Assembly (NCBI RefSeq): GCF_008933155.1
Contig: NZ_WBVP01000002.1
Location: 186,001-250,000 of the forward strand
Source: Aliivibrio finisterrensis
Lineage (GTDB): Bacteria > Pseudomonadota > Gammaproteobacteria > Enterobacterales > Vibrionaceae
DNA length: 64,000 bases
Direction: 5' to 3'
Position numbers and translations under genes: made by a program. Numbering within the stretch: position 1 is the stretch's first letter; every line of letters begins with the position of its first letter. Under the pieces are notes generated by a model. The model was given only the letters and a program-made list of their open reading frames with translations, made no database searches and was not told where the DNA came from. This document shows, one piece after another, positions 43,512 through 51,914 of the stretch.

Positions 43512-44900
43512 TTAAATATTGAATACTTTTACTTTGGGAGTGACATACTTAGACGTCGCACTGACCCAAATGATGTGATTACCTGATTGTTTATCAAGTT
43601 GAACAGGGATGCGGTATTGACCGGCCTGAACCACAACCTCATTAGATTTTTTGGTTAAACGAGCAATTTGGTATTGGCTTGGTAAGGCTGTAAAACTACG
43701 TACATCCGCTCCTGTTGTCGCTATCGTATACGCGGCACCAGCACCACCTAACCAATCACTCTCTTGGTCTAATAACTTTTGGCCAGCGGTTTTGACCGTC
43801 ATTCGGATAAGCTCTCGAGTTAAAATTTGTGGGAATTTTTTATCAAATTCGGCTGCCACAACTTTATCCATGTCTGACAATAACTCGGTGCTTTTCCCAT
43901 TTATTTTTATATTGGAAAAAGCCAACCCACGTTTATTTAATCGAGGAAGTGCTACACCAACATATGAAATACTGTCGCTGAATAAAAACATTGGGATATC
44001 CAATCTTTTTTCTTCTTTGGTTAGAGTTTGTCCATTCTCAACAATAACCCAAATGTTATTACTTAAAGACGCAGATCTTTTTTTACTTAATGACTTTGCT
44101 AGGAGGTAATCTTTTTTAACAGACTCAGACCCTGTTAGTTGATATACACGTTGAAATGCATTTGCGGCATTATTGTAATCAGAGCGATCTTTCGCTACTA
44201 ACAATAAATTTAACCCATAAGAATAGGTCGTAAAAGGGTTTACATAACCATTGTAGTGTTGCCATTGACCAGTAAAAATACCAGCATCCTCTAAGGCGTA
44301 TTTCATATCCTTAGAGTTAATAGTACGCTTTACAAATTGACCAATATCGCCACTAGAAGCGAGTTGATTTTTCTGTTCAATAATTTCATTGGAAAAGTAT
44401 TCAGAAGCTCTACGTTGACGCTCTTCAGCTCGATTAAGTTCGACTCTTGCGTTTTTATAGTCACCTAATGATATGAAATTCCAAGCTTTAATGGTATTAG
44501 CCATAACACCATCATAGTGCATGGCTTCATAATCAAGCATGGCATCATTAGTAGCAATTGAGCCTACTAGCTCTCCACTTTTAGCTAACGTATTCTCGGT
44601 ATCTTCTCTGCGCATTTGGACTTCGGCAGAATCTAGTAATTGGGTAGATAATTCGAATTGACCTTCACGCTGTAAGACGGAACCGGCTTGAAGTGACCAT
44701 AAAAGGTGTTCAGATTGTCTTGTTTTAGAATTGTAGCCTGAATAGTTCATCGCATATTCTACAGCGGATGGGATATCACCATTTTCAGAGTATTGGTTGA
44801 AGTTTTTTAATTTTTTTTCTTGAGATGTTATAGCGCAACCATTTAATGAAACTAATAGAATAATGGATGGTATTAGTTTTGAATATAAGCCAATTGACAT
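43512..44900 (-). CDS. COG3014-like lipoprotein, first gene of the envelope cluster
   Basis: A 462-residue lipoprotein (lipobox VSLNGC). The N-terminal half is helical with TPR-like spacing: LLWSLQAGSVLQREGQFELS, NTIKAWNFISLGDYKNARVE and LNRAEERQRR. The C-terminal half is beta-rich (IWVIVENGQTLTKEEKRLDI ... GVALPRLNKRG). This matches the uncharacterised COG3014 family as I recall it. The ATG at 44900 has only a weak ribosome-binding site. Very AT-rich sequence upstream (44901-45140) probably holds the cluster promoter. Confidence 0.75.
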   Translation of the reverse strand: MSIGLYSKLIPSIILLVSLNGCAITSQEKKLKNFNQYSENGDIPSAVEYAMNYSGYNSKTRQSEHLLWSLQAGSVLQREGQFELSTQLLDSAEVQMRREDTENTLAKSGELVGSIATNDAMLDYEAMHYDGVMANTIKAWNFISLGDYKNARVELNRAEERQRRASEYFSNEIIEQKNQLASSGDIGQFVKRTINSKDMKYALEDAGIFTGQWQHYNGYVNPFTTYSYGLNLLLVAKDRSDYNNAANAFQRVYQLTGSESVKKDYLLAKSLSKKRSASLSNNIWVIVENGQTLTKEEKRLDIPMFLFSDSISYVGVALPRLNKRGLAFSNIKINGKSTELLSDMDKVVAAEFDKKFPQILTRELIRMTVKTAGQKLLDQESDWLGGAGAAYTIATTGADVRSFTALPSQYQIARLTKKSNEVVVQAGQYRIPVQLDKQSGNHIIWVSATSKYVTPKVKVFNI

Positions 44901-45145
44901 TTTTATTTATAATATAGTGTAGTCTTATAAATAAGATATATGACATTTTATATAAATGAAATATAAATTTATAATTATTCTTTTAAGTGCTTTATTTTCA
45001 TTCTATTACGATATTTTATTTCAAATAAGCTACAACATTCATCTTTTAAATTAACAATTAATGCGATATTTAAAGAAATAATGAGATCTTGCTTCTATTG
45101 TGTGATGCTGAGTTAGAGGTCGTTTCTTGCTTAGATTTTTAATAA

Positions 45146-45175
45146 AAAAGATCACTGTATTAATAGTGATCTTTT
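45146..45175 (-). terminator. Terminator of the SDR gene
   Basis: AAAAGATCACT and AGTGATCTTTT are perfect arms around an 8-nt loop. The T tract follows when read on the minus strand. Confidence 0.82.
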
Positions 45176-45204
45176 ATTATATTTCGTTGTAAAGTGAATT
45201 CTAA

Positions 45205-45924
45205 CTATGGTTGCTGCTTTGTTGGAGCAAGTGCAATCTCACGGATACAAACGTTTTGAGGCTGTTGGTAAGCAAAAGATACAGCGCGTGCAATATCATC
45301 AGCAGCTAGTACGCCGCCCATGCTTTCTTTCCACTCACCGTAGCCGTCTTTAATCTCTTGAGAAGAGGTGTGAGACAGAAGTTCAGTTTCAACTGCACCC
45401 GGTGCAATAGTTGTAACACGGACGTTTGATAAAGCCACTTCTTCACGTACGTTTTCAGAGATAGCGTGAACCGCAAACTTAGTACCGCAGTAAGCCGCAT
45501 GGTTTGGGAATGTCTTCTTACCAGCGATAGAACTGATATTGATGATAGTACCTGTGTTACGATCCATCATAGGTGCTAGAACCGCTTGCATACCATTTAG
45601 AAGACCAATAACGTTTACATCAAACATTGTCTTCCACTCTTGTGCGTCTTGAGTGTCGATTTGACCAAGAAGCATAGCGCCTGCGTTGTTGATTAGTGCA
45701 TCAACAGGACCGAATTTTGCTTCACCTTGAGCGATTGCTGCATCAAAAGACGCTTTGTCTGTAACGTCTACTTTTACAGATAGAGAGTTTGGTAAGTTAA
45801 GCGCTTCAAGACGGTCAACACGACGAGCAAGAAGAAGCAGAGGATGACCTTCATCGCTTAAACGACGTGCGATTGCTTCACCAATACCAGAGCTTGCACC
45901 TGTAATAACAACTAATTTTTTCAT
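45205..45924 (-). CDS. Short-chain dehydrogenase/reductase (SDR)
   Basis: A 239-residue NAD(P)H-dependent oxidoreductase of the classical SDR type. The cofactor motif is TGASSGIG near residue 8, followed by NNAG near 80. The catalytic Ser is in INISSIAGKK and the Tyr/Lys pair in YCGTK. An Arg-Arg after strand 2 (LLARRVDRLE) favours NADP(H). It resembles YdfG-like 3-hydroxyacid dehydrogenases. It is divergent from the LysR gene at 46089 across 164 bp. Confidence 0.9.
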   Translation of the reverse strand: MKKLVVITGASSGIGEAIARRLSDEGHPLLLLARRVDRLEALNLPNSLSVKVDVTDKASFDAAIAQGEAKFGPVDALINNAGAMLLGQIDTQDAQEWKTMFDVNVIGLLNGMQAVLAPMMDRNTGTIINISSIAGKKTFPNHAAYCGTKFAVHAISENVREEVALSNVRVTTIAPGAVETELLSHTSSQEIKDGYGEWKESMGGVLAADDIARAVSFAYQQPQNVCIREIALAPTKQQP

Positions 45925-46088
45925 CTTCTATTTCCTTAATAAATTCAATGAACAATCGAAGTCAGAGCCCTGCTTCGTTGCGATGGAGATATATTACTGT
46001 GACTTGTATTGTTGATATATAGTCATTTACTTGAAACTCTGTTGCTGTACTGCAACAATAGAGCGTCGATAACTATTGAGCCACTATT

Positions 46089-46979
46089 ATGATCAATCAC
46101 ATTAACCTTACTGATATTCGCTCGTTTGTTCTTATTGCTCGTTTAGGTAACTTTACTAAAGCCGCTGAAACGCTTGATGTTTCTCGTTCGCATGTATCAC
46201 GTCAAATAAGTAGCTTAGAAAAACAGATGGGCGTGACGTTATTAATACGAACAACACGCACGCTTCGTTTAACAGAGGCCGGAAAGCATTTTTATCATCA
46301 ATGTGAACAAGCTCTTCATACTATAGACCAAGCGTTGTTATCTGCTGTAGATGATGTCGAAAAAGTACAAGGAGAGATCAAAATAAACTGTGTTGGTGGC
46401 TATTTAGGTGAGGTGTTCCTTGCTGAGCTAGTTAATGATTTTATGCAGCAATACCCGGATGTTTCTGTCAGCTTAGACTTCAGCAGTAACCGTGTTGATT
46501 TAATCGAAGAAGAGTTTGATATTGCGTTTCGTATGGGCTCACTTGAGGACTCAGGTTTTATCGCTAAAAAACTGTTGAATATTGAAATGGGAACATTAGC
46601 AAGTCCCTCTTATTTGACTCAACATGGAAGACCAACGCACCCCAAAGAGCTGAATCAGCACCATTGTTTAACAGGTTCTGTACGTAAATGGCATTTTCAA
46701 TCTCTTAAAAATAAAGATCATTATGACGTTTCTGTGAAAGGCAATTTACAGTGTAAAAACGGCCGAGTATTGGTTTCTGGTGCATTAGCGGGTAATGGGA
46801 TTATTCGTGTTCCACTGATTTATTGCCAACAAGAGTTAGATGGTAATAAGCTTGAGCAAGTATTTGAAGAGTGGGGGATCCCAAGTGTCGACTTTTCTGC
46901 TCTTTATCATCGTGACCGCTATCAACCAAAACGATTGAGAACTTTTATTGAATTTATAGCAAACGCTTGTCAATATTAA
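46089..46979 (+). CDS. LysR-family regulator divergent from the SDR gene
   Basis: A 296-residue LysR protein. The HTH is LGNFTKAAETLDVSRSHVSR and the wing is LIRTTRTLRLTEAGKHF. The effector domain begins VQGEIKINCVGGYLGEVFLA and contains IAFRMGSLEDSGFIAKKL. It is the likely regulator of the SDR gene, with the two starts facing away from each other. Confidence 0.92.
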   Translation: MINHINLTDIRSFVLIARLGNFTKAAETLDVSRSHVSRQISSLEKQMGVTLLIRTTRTLRLTEAGKHFYHQCEQALHTIDQALLSAVDDVEKVQGEIKINCVGGYLGEVFLAELVNDFMQQYPDVSVSLDFSSNRVDLIEEEFDIAFRMGSLEDSGFIAKKLLNIEMGTLASPSYLTQHGRPTHPKELNQHHCLTGSVRKWHFQSLKNKDHYDVSVKGNLQCKNGRVLVSGALAGNGIIRVPLIYCQQELDGNKLEQVFEEWGIPSVDFSALYHRDRYQPKRLRTFIEFIANACQY

Positions 46980-47118
46980 TTGGCTTAGTTATTGATAAAA
47001 GCCATTCATATGGTTGTTTATTACCTCTAAATATTGATATTGAGCTCTTTATTAAAAAGAATTTTGGAATTTTTTTTTATAACGCCTACTATTCACTATA
47101 GTGAGTGGTAGTAAGATC

Positions 47119-48429
47119 ATGGATGATATGAGTGTTCGATTAAAATTAGCGTTATATTTGTTGGTGTTGTTCTCTGTATCTATTGCAAGTTCGATGTTGA
47201 CCTTTAAGTTAGAGGCTTATAGCGATGAAAAGCTTGAGTGGGTTATTCATACCAATAATGTGATAACCAGTACAGAAAAACTATTAAGTAGTCTTAAAGA
47301 TGCTGAGACGGGTCAAAGAGGGTTTTTATTAACTCATAATCTCAGTTACCTGAAGCCATATTATGTTGGGAAATCAGAAGCTAAAAGTGTTTTAGAACGT
47401 TTATATCAGCTAACTAGTGATAATAAAGAACAGCAAAAAAACCTTGATCATCTTTCCGGTGTGATGCAATTGAAATTTGATGAATTAAGATCAACCATTG
47501 AATTAGCACAAAACAATCAACAGACTGAAGCGTTAGCCATTGTTAAAGAAGACAAAGGTAAAGCGTATATGGATGACTTAAGAAAAGACTTAACTCAATT
47601 CATAAATATTGAGTTGTTATTATTAGAAAAACGTAAGGGTGATTATAAAGAGAACCGTAGCCAGTTAGTGACCTTCATCAAACTGCAAATGGTTTTTCTC
47701 GTCTTTTTAGCCATAGCAACGATCTTCTTTATGAAGCGAAATCTGTTTGATCCCCTTCATTTATTACTCTCTAGTACTAAAAAAATGCAACAAGGTGAAA
47801 AATTAGATATTTCTGACATTGTTGAAAAAAATGAGATGGGCAATCTTTTATCTGCATTCTTTACCATGAATGAAATTGTTCATGAGAAAACAGAAACTCT
47901 GACTTATAAAGCACACCACGATGAATTGACAGGCCTTAAAAACCGCAGCATGGTAAATGATGCTCTTGAGTATGCGCTTCAACATGCTAAACGTTCACAT
48001 TCTAAAGTTGCAGTGTATTTTATTGATTTAAATAAGTTTAAAGAAATTAACGACACGCTAGGTCATGATGTTGGTGATGAAGTTTTGGTTAAAACATCGC
48101 AATTATTAACTAAAACAGTGCGCAGAAGAGATAATATCTATCGTTTAGGGGGAGATGAGTTCTTGATTATTGGGCAAGAAATTACTCAAAACTCAGGAGT
48201 AAAAAGATTATCTTCAAAGTTATTAGAGCAATTTAGTACTCCCATAATGATAGGAACAGAGCCGATGGATGTCTCGTTAAGTATTGGGGTGGCGATTTAT
48301 CCTGATCACGATCAACAAGGTGAGGAGTTGATTAAGTACGCCGATATTGCCATGTACAAAGCTAAAAATGACGAAGGCACAACATGTTGCGATTTCACCC
48401 CCTCTATGCTTAAAAGAGAGAGTGACTAA
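47119..48429 (+). CDS. Diguanylate cyclase with CHASE3 sensor
   Basis: A 436-residue inner-membrane enzyme making cyclic-di-GMP. A transmembrane helix near residue 10-28 is followed by a periplasmic CHASE3 domain (SSLKDAETGQRGFLLTHNLS). A second helix (LQMVFLVFLAIATIFFM), a HAMP-like linker and a C-terminal GGDEF domain follow. The active site GGDEF is intact and an inhibitory RxxD site (RRRD) sits five residues before it. The open frame starts at GTG 47101, but ATG 47119 or 47128 is more likely. Its stop abuts the stop of the convergent hydrolase gene. Confidence 0.9.
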   Translation: MDDMSVRLKLALYLLVLFSVSIASSMLTFKLEAYSDEKLEWVIHTNNVITSTEKLLSSLKDAETGQRGFLLTHNLSYLKPYYVGKSEAKSVLERLYQLTSDNKEQQKNLDHLSGVMQLKFDELRSTIELAQNNQQTEALAIVKEDKGKAYMDDLRKDLTQFINIELLLLEKRKGDYKENRSQLVTFIKLQMVFLVFLAIATIFFMKRNLFDPLHLLLSSTKKMQQGEKLDISDIVEKNEMGNLLSAFFTMNEIVHEKTETLTYKAHHDELTGLKNRSMVNDALEYALQHAKRSHSKVAVYFIDLNKFKEINDTLGHDVGDEVLVKTSQLLTKTVRRRDNIYRLGGDEFLIIGQEITQNSGVKRLSSKLLEQFSTPIMIGTEPMDVSLSIGVAIYPDHDQQGEELIKYADIAMYKAKNDEGTTCCDFTPSMLKRESD

Positions 48430-49053
48430 CTAAATTGTGTCAAAAATAAACGTTGCTAATCTCTCTATTGCCGACTCAATATGATCTTGATGTCGGTATC
48501 CACTTTTAATTCGTGGTTTAAGATCGTGATCTCCATCAGGTAGCCATAACCATTGGATTGAATCAGGTAAATTATAGCTCTGAACTTCTTGTTTATTACC
48601 TAACGCATCACGGTCTCCCTGTAGCATTAGGATTGGTACAGCGATATCAGGAAGATGCTCTGTACGTAATTTTTCAGGTTTACCTTGTGGATGAAATGGA
48701 TAGCCTAGACAGGCAAGGCCTTTAACATTTATCAGCTCACTTTCCTGCTCTGCTAGTAAAAGGCTTGCCATTCTCCCCCCCATAGACTTACCACCAATTA
48801 TCATCGGTTTATCTAACAGAGAAAGCACCTGTGTAAATTGCTCTAATAGCTTTGGAGCTCTCTCTGGAGGGCGGCGACTGCCAGTCTCAATTCGTTGTTG
48901 CATATAATGGTAATTAAAGCGTACTACTTGAATTCCGCGCTTTGCTAATCCTTGGGCTACTTGTTGCATAAAGTCAGAGTCGAGAGGTGCCCCAGCCCCG
49001 TGACTGAAGACAAATAGTGGCCCATCTTTCGGGCCATCAAAAATGAGTTTCAT
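48430..49053 (-). CDS. Alpha/beta-hydrolase, KANL3/Tex30 type
   Basis: A 207-residue cytoplasmic protein started at ATG 49053 (MKLIFDGPKDGPLFVFSHGA). The oxyanion segment is FSHGAGAPLDS, the nucleophile elbow is GGKSMGG, and the late acid/base region is LQGDRDALG and LPDGDHDL. This layout is that of the small KANL3/Tex30-like hydrolases of unknown substrate. The frame is open to 49086 but that lead is not conserved-looking. It does not share an operon with the MFS gene upstream. Confidence 0.85.
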   Translation of the reverse strand: MKLIFDGPKDGPLFVFSHGAGAPLDSDFMQQVAQGLAKRGIQVVRFNYHYMQQRIETGSRRPPERAPKLLEQFTQVLSLLDKPMIIGGKSMGGRMASLLLAEQESELINVKGLACLGYPFHPQGKPEKLRTEHLPDIAVPILMLQGDRDALGNKQEVQSYNLPDSIQWLWLPDGDHDLKPRIKSGYRHQDHIESAIERLATFIFDTI

Positions 49054-49170
49054 GCATAAATACCTAAGGTTTAATCGTAAAGGCACTTACTATGCAAATC
49101 TAACGCATACACGTCAAGAGTTTGTACGTGTATTCCAATGATGAAACTGAATTCTTTTAGTCGCTATTAA

Positions 49171-50379
49171 TTATGCCAGCTGCTCATTGACTCTTACCAA
49201 TGGCTTATCATTAATTGGCAAGTGAATTAATGCCGCACAGAAAGCCAGAACAACCGTAGACCACCAAATTGGTTCGTATGAGCCATAGTAATCATAAATA
49301 CGACCGCCAGCCCAAGCGCCTAAAAAGCTACCAACTTGATGAGTAAAGAAAACTAAACCATACAGAGTTGATAAGTAACGAGCCCCGAAGATCTGACGAA
49401 CCAAACCAGAGGTTAATGGCACTGTCCCTAACCAACAGAAACCAATTGCGCCACCAAAGATAGCCGCCGTATGCTCTGTTACAGGTAAAGTGACGAACGC
49501 ACCAATGACAACAGTACGAACAAAATACAGTGCAGACATTACGTGTCGCTTGCTGTACTTATCGCCCATCACACCCCAGAAGTATGAACCGAAGATATTA
49601 AAAATACCCACATAAGCCAATGCCATTGCTGCGCTTGAGGCTGGTAAGTCTTTATCCGCCAAGTAGCTTGGTAGGTGCGTTGCAATAAACATCACATGAA
49701 AACCACAAACAAAGAAACCAGCATGTATTAACCAATAGCCCTTGTGTGAAAAGGCCTCTTTTAATGCCTCTGTTAGGGTTTGAGTGTCTTCTACTGTCGC
49801 GCCTTGTGATGATGGTTTTGCAGTTTTCATAAATAGCGCAAAAGCCACCATCAATGCACATAACATCGCAAATACTTGCATCGCGATTTGCCAGTTAAAG
49901 TCATGCAATAGTGTTTGTGCGCCAGGGATCACAGCAAACATGCCAAATGAACCAGCTGCTGTGGTTAAACCAAAGGCTTTTGCTGCGTGTTCAGCAGGAA
50001 CGACTTTAGCCACTGCACCTAGAATGATCACATAACTTGTTGCACTTAACCCAAGACCAACGAGAGCTCCTAAAGAGACATAAAGCATACTTGATTCAGT
50101 GGCAATAGACGTTAAAGCAAGGCCAGCTGCATAAGCGATAGCACCCATAATAATGATGCGCTTTGAGCCCCACTTGTCAGATGCCATGCCTATAAATGGT
50201 TGGAAAATACCAAACAAAAGGTTTTGTAGGGCAATAGCAAAACTGAAAAACTCACGACCGGTTTGGAAGTGCTCTGAAATTGGCATCATAAAAATGCCGA
50301 ATGATTGTCTGATCCCTAGACTGATAATTAAAATCCCGATCCCAAGCCATACTAGTGGTGGAAAACGAAAAATACTCAT
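49171..50379 (-). CDS. MFS transporter
   Basis: A 402-residue inner-membrane transporter with twelve predicted helices. The loop-2 motif is GMASDKWGSKRIIIMG and the central repeat is WGVMGDKYSKRHVM. It resembles the monocarboxylate/oxalate-formate branch, but the substrate is not certain. AAGAG precedes its start, inside the end of the His-rich small gene 9 bp upstream, so the two are probably cotranscribed. Confidence 0.88.
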   Translation of the reverse strand: MSIFRFPPLVWLGIGILIISLGIRQSFGIFMMPISEHFQTGREFFSFAIALQNLLFGIFQPFIGMASDKWGSKRIIIMGAIAYAAGLALTSIATESSMLYVSLGALVGLGLSATSYVIILGAVAKVVPAEHAAKAFGLTTAAGSFGMFAVIPGAQTLLHDFNWQIAMQVFAMLCALMVAFALFMKTAKPSSQGATVEDTQTLTEALKEAFSHKGYWLIHAGFFVCGFHVMFIATHLPSYLADKDLPASSAAMALAYVGIFNIFGSYFWGVMGDKYSKRHVMSALYFVRTVVIGAFVTLPVTEHTAAIFGGAIGFCWLGTVPLTSGLVRQIFGARYLSTLYGLVFFTHQVGSFLGAWAGGRIYDYYGSYEPIWWSTVVLAFCAALIHLPINDKPLVRVNEQLA

Positions 50380-50388
50380 AATGTGCTC

Positions 50389-50571
50389 TTAATGGTGATG
50401 ATGAGAATGGTGGTGGCTATCGTCTTGACCTGTTTGCTGGTGGCATCCACTATTTACGGCTTGTTGAGCTAATAAATTCAACAAAGCAGGTGAGTTATGA
50501 ACGGCAATAAGGGATAAAACTAATAACACACTCATTCTGACCAATTGAGCGAAAATGGATTGTGAAAACAT
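50389..50571 (-). CDS. Small His-rich membrane protein, 60 aa
   Basis: A hydrophobic segment (about residues 8-35) is followed by a tail GCHQQTGQDDSHHHSHHHH with eight His, one Cys and two Asp. The tail could bind Ni, Zn, Cu or Co. AAGAG precedes the start by about 8 nt. It sits 9 bp before the MFS gene on the same strand, which suggests a shared role, for example metal capture or sensing for the transporter. I recognise no named family. Confidence 0.7.
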   Translation of the reverse strand: MFSQSIFAQLVRMSVLLVLSLIAVHNSPALLNLLAQQAVNSGCHQQTGQDDSHHHSHHHH

Positions 50572-50701
50572 ACTGCGCTCTTAGGGTTAAAAAGAAGAGC
50601 GCGCATAGTAGAGAAAGGCGGTGTATGAGGCAAATGACTATTTTTCAAAGACTCTATGATTTTTATGCATAGTCTTATCAATAAAGGAATGTGCTAGCTA
50701 A

Positions 50702-51166
50702 TTAGTCGGTAATTTCACCAACGATAACGTCTTCAACTTTACTGTTTAAAAACAGGTTGCGTTTAATTATAGGATCTACCGCAGCCAGTGCAGCGGAAGA
50801 GCCCGCCCAATGGTTGGTATGTGCAGCGAGCTCTACGTACGCAACATTGCTTTTAATTCTAAAATGAACGACGTGACCTGCGCCTTTATGGTCCGTTGAT
50901 AAGATCGCTGTAGCACTGTTTTCAGCAAGGTCTTTAAAAGGCGTTTTAGGTATACATTGGCTAACAAAAGTCATTGAATTAAGAGGGTTTTCGCCACCAA
51001 TTTGTGAAAACTTAGCCATAGCGTGACGATAATCAGGAATGTCTTCTGGTAATGACAATAAGAACTCATTGTTACTGCATTGAATAGCCTCTGGTTCTAG
51101 AGTGCTTTCTAGCTGGCAACCGCTAAGAAGAGTAAGTAATGACATTAATGGAAGTGTTGGCTTCAT
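50702..51166 (-). CDS. Hypothetical lipoprotein, 154 aa
   Basis: The lipobox is LLTLLSGC after a short basic start, so it is lipid-anchored. Two further Cys (residues 30 and 67) could form a disulfide. The body (STDHKGAGHVVHFRIKSNVA, AAHTNHWAGSSAALAAVDPI) resembles no family I know. A weak hairpin at 50648-50676 (AAGACTcTATG / CATAGTCTT) lies 26 bp downstream and may be its terminator. Confidence 0.7.
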   Translation of the reverse strand: MKPTLPLMSLLTLLSGCQLESTLEPEAIQCSNNEFLLSLPEDIPDYRHAMAKFSQIGGENPLNSMTFVSQCIPKTPFKDLAENSATAILSTDHKGAGHVVHFRIKSNVAYVELAAHTNHWAGSSAALAAVDPIIKRNLFLNSKVEDVIVGEITD

Positions 51167-51223
51167 ATGAGGAGAGCTCTATATACTAATTTTTTATGAA
51201 TATTGAGGCCAGTGTATAGACTT

Positions 51224-51244
51224 AAAGATAAATGTCGTGTCTTT
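51224..51244 (+). promoter_or_regulatory. Possible NsrR-like site before hnoX
   Basis: A weak palindrome with perfect AAAGA/TCTTT ends around 11 nt lies 118 bp before the hnoX start. It shares the AAGAT-like edge of NsrR sites but is otherwise a poor match. Confidence 0.25.
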
Positions 51245-51361
51245 ATTTTGATAAATGCTGAAACAGGAGCAGAAAAGAAGATCTTGGTTGAGTTAAAAAC
51301 TCGATTTCTTCAGCCGTACTTCCTACACTTAGATAGAGCTAGTTTGTAAATAGGATCAAAT

Positions 51362-51895
51362 ATGAAAGGGATTATTTTTTCAGAGTTTTTAGAGTTAGTG
51401 GAAGATACTTTTGGATTAGAAGTGTGTCAGCAAATGCTAGATGATAATAATGATGATGGAGCTTATACCTCTGTCGGTACTTATGATCATAAGAATTTGG
51501 TAAAGTTGATTATCTCATTAAGTAAATTAACCAATATCAGTATCGAAGATTTACAGCAAGTTTATGGTAAGTCGGTTTTTTTTACCCTTTATAGCAGCAT
51601 GCCAAGTATAGAGGGAAAGTCGTCTAATACGTTTGATTTTATTAAACAAGTAGAACGTTATATTCATCTTGAAGTGAAGAAGTTGTATGAACAAGCAAGC
51701 CCGCCAGAGTTTGTTTTTATTTCTAATACAGAATCAGAAATGGTGATGGATTACATTTCTGCACGCTGTTTTTCTAATGTATGTTTTGGATTGATCCAAG
51801 GATGTGCAGAGTACTTCAATGAAAATATAGATATTCATATGCAAGCGATACAGCAAGATGGTTCTCAAGTTCGTTTTACTTTATTGAAGGTGTAA
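51362..51895 (+). CDS. hnoX: H-NOX nitric-oxide sensor (HnoX)
   Basis: A 177-residue heme-NO/oxygen-binding protein. The proximal heme ligand is H102 in QVERYIHLEVKKLY. The YxSxR heme-propionate motif is Y131-S133-R135 (MDYISAR). The acidic N-terminus (EDTFGLEVCQQMLDDNNDD) fits the family. No distal Tyr is obvious, as in facultative-anaerobe H-NOX proteins that bind NO but not O2. The stop is 19 bp before the partner kinase. In V. fischeri the same pair senses squid-derived NO and modulates symbiotic colonisation. AGGA precedes the start. Confidence 0.93.
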   Translation: MKGIIFSEFLELVEDTFGLEVCQQMLDDNNDDGAYTSVGTYDHKNLVKLIISLSKLTNISIEDLQQVYGKSVFFTLYSSMPSIEGKSSNTFDFIKQVERYIHLEVKKLYEQASPPEFVFISNTESEMVMDYISARCFSNVCFGLIQGCAEYFNENIDIHMQAIQQDGSQVRFTLLKV

Positions 51896-51914
51896 TTTCA
51901 TTAAGGGGGTAAAG

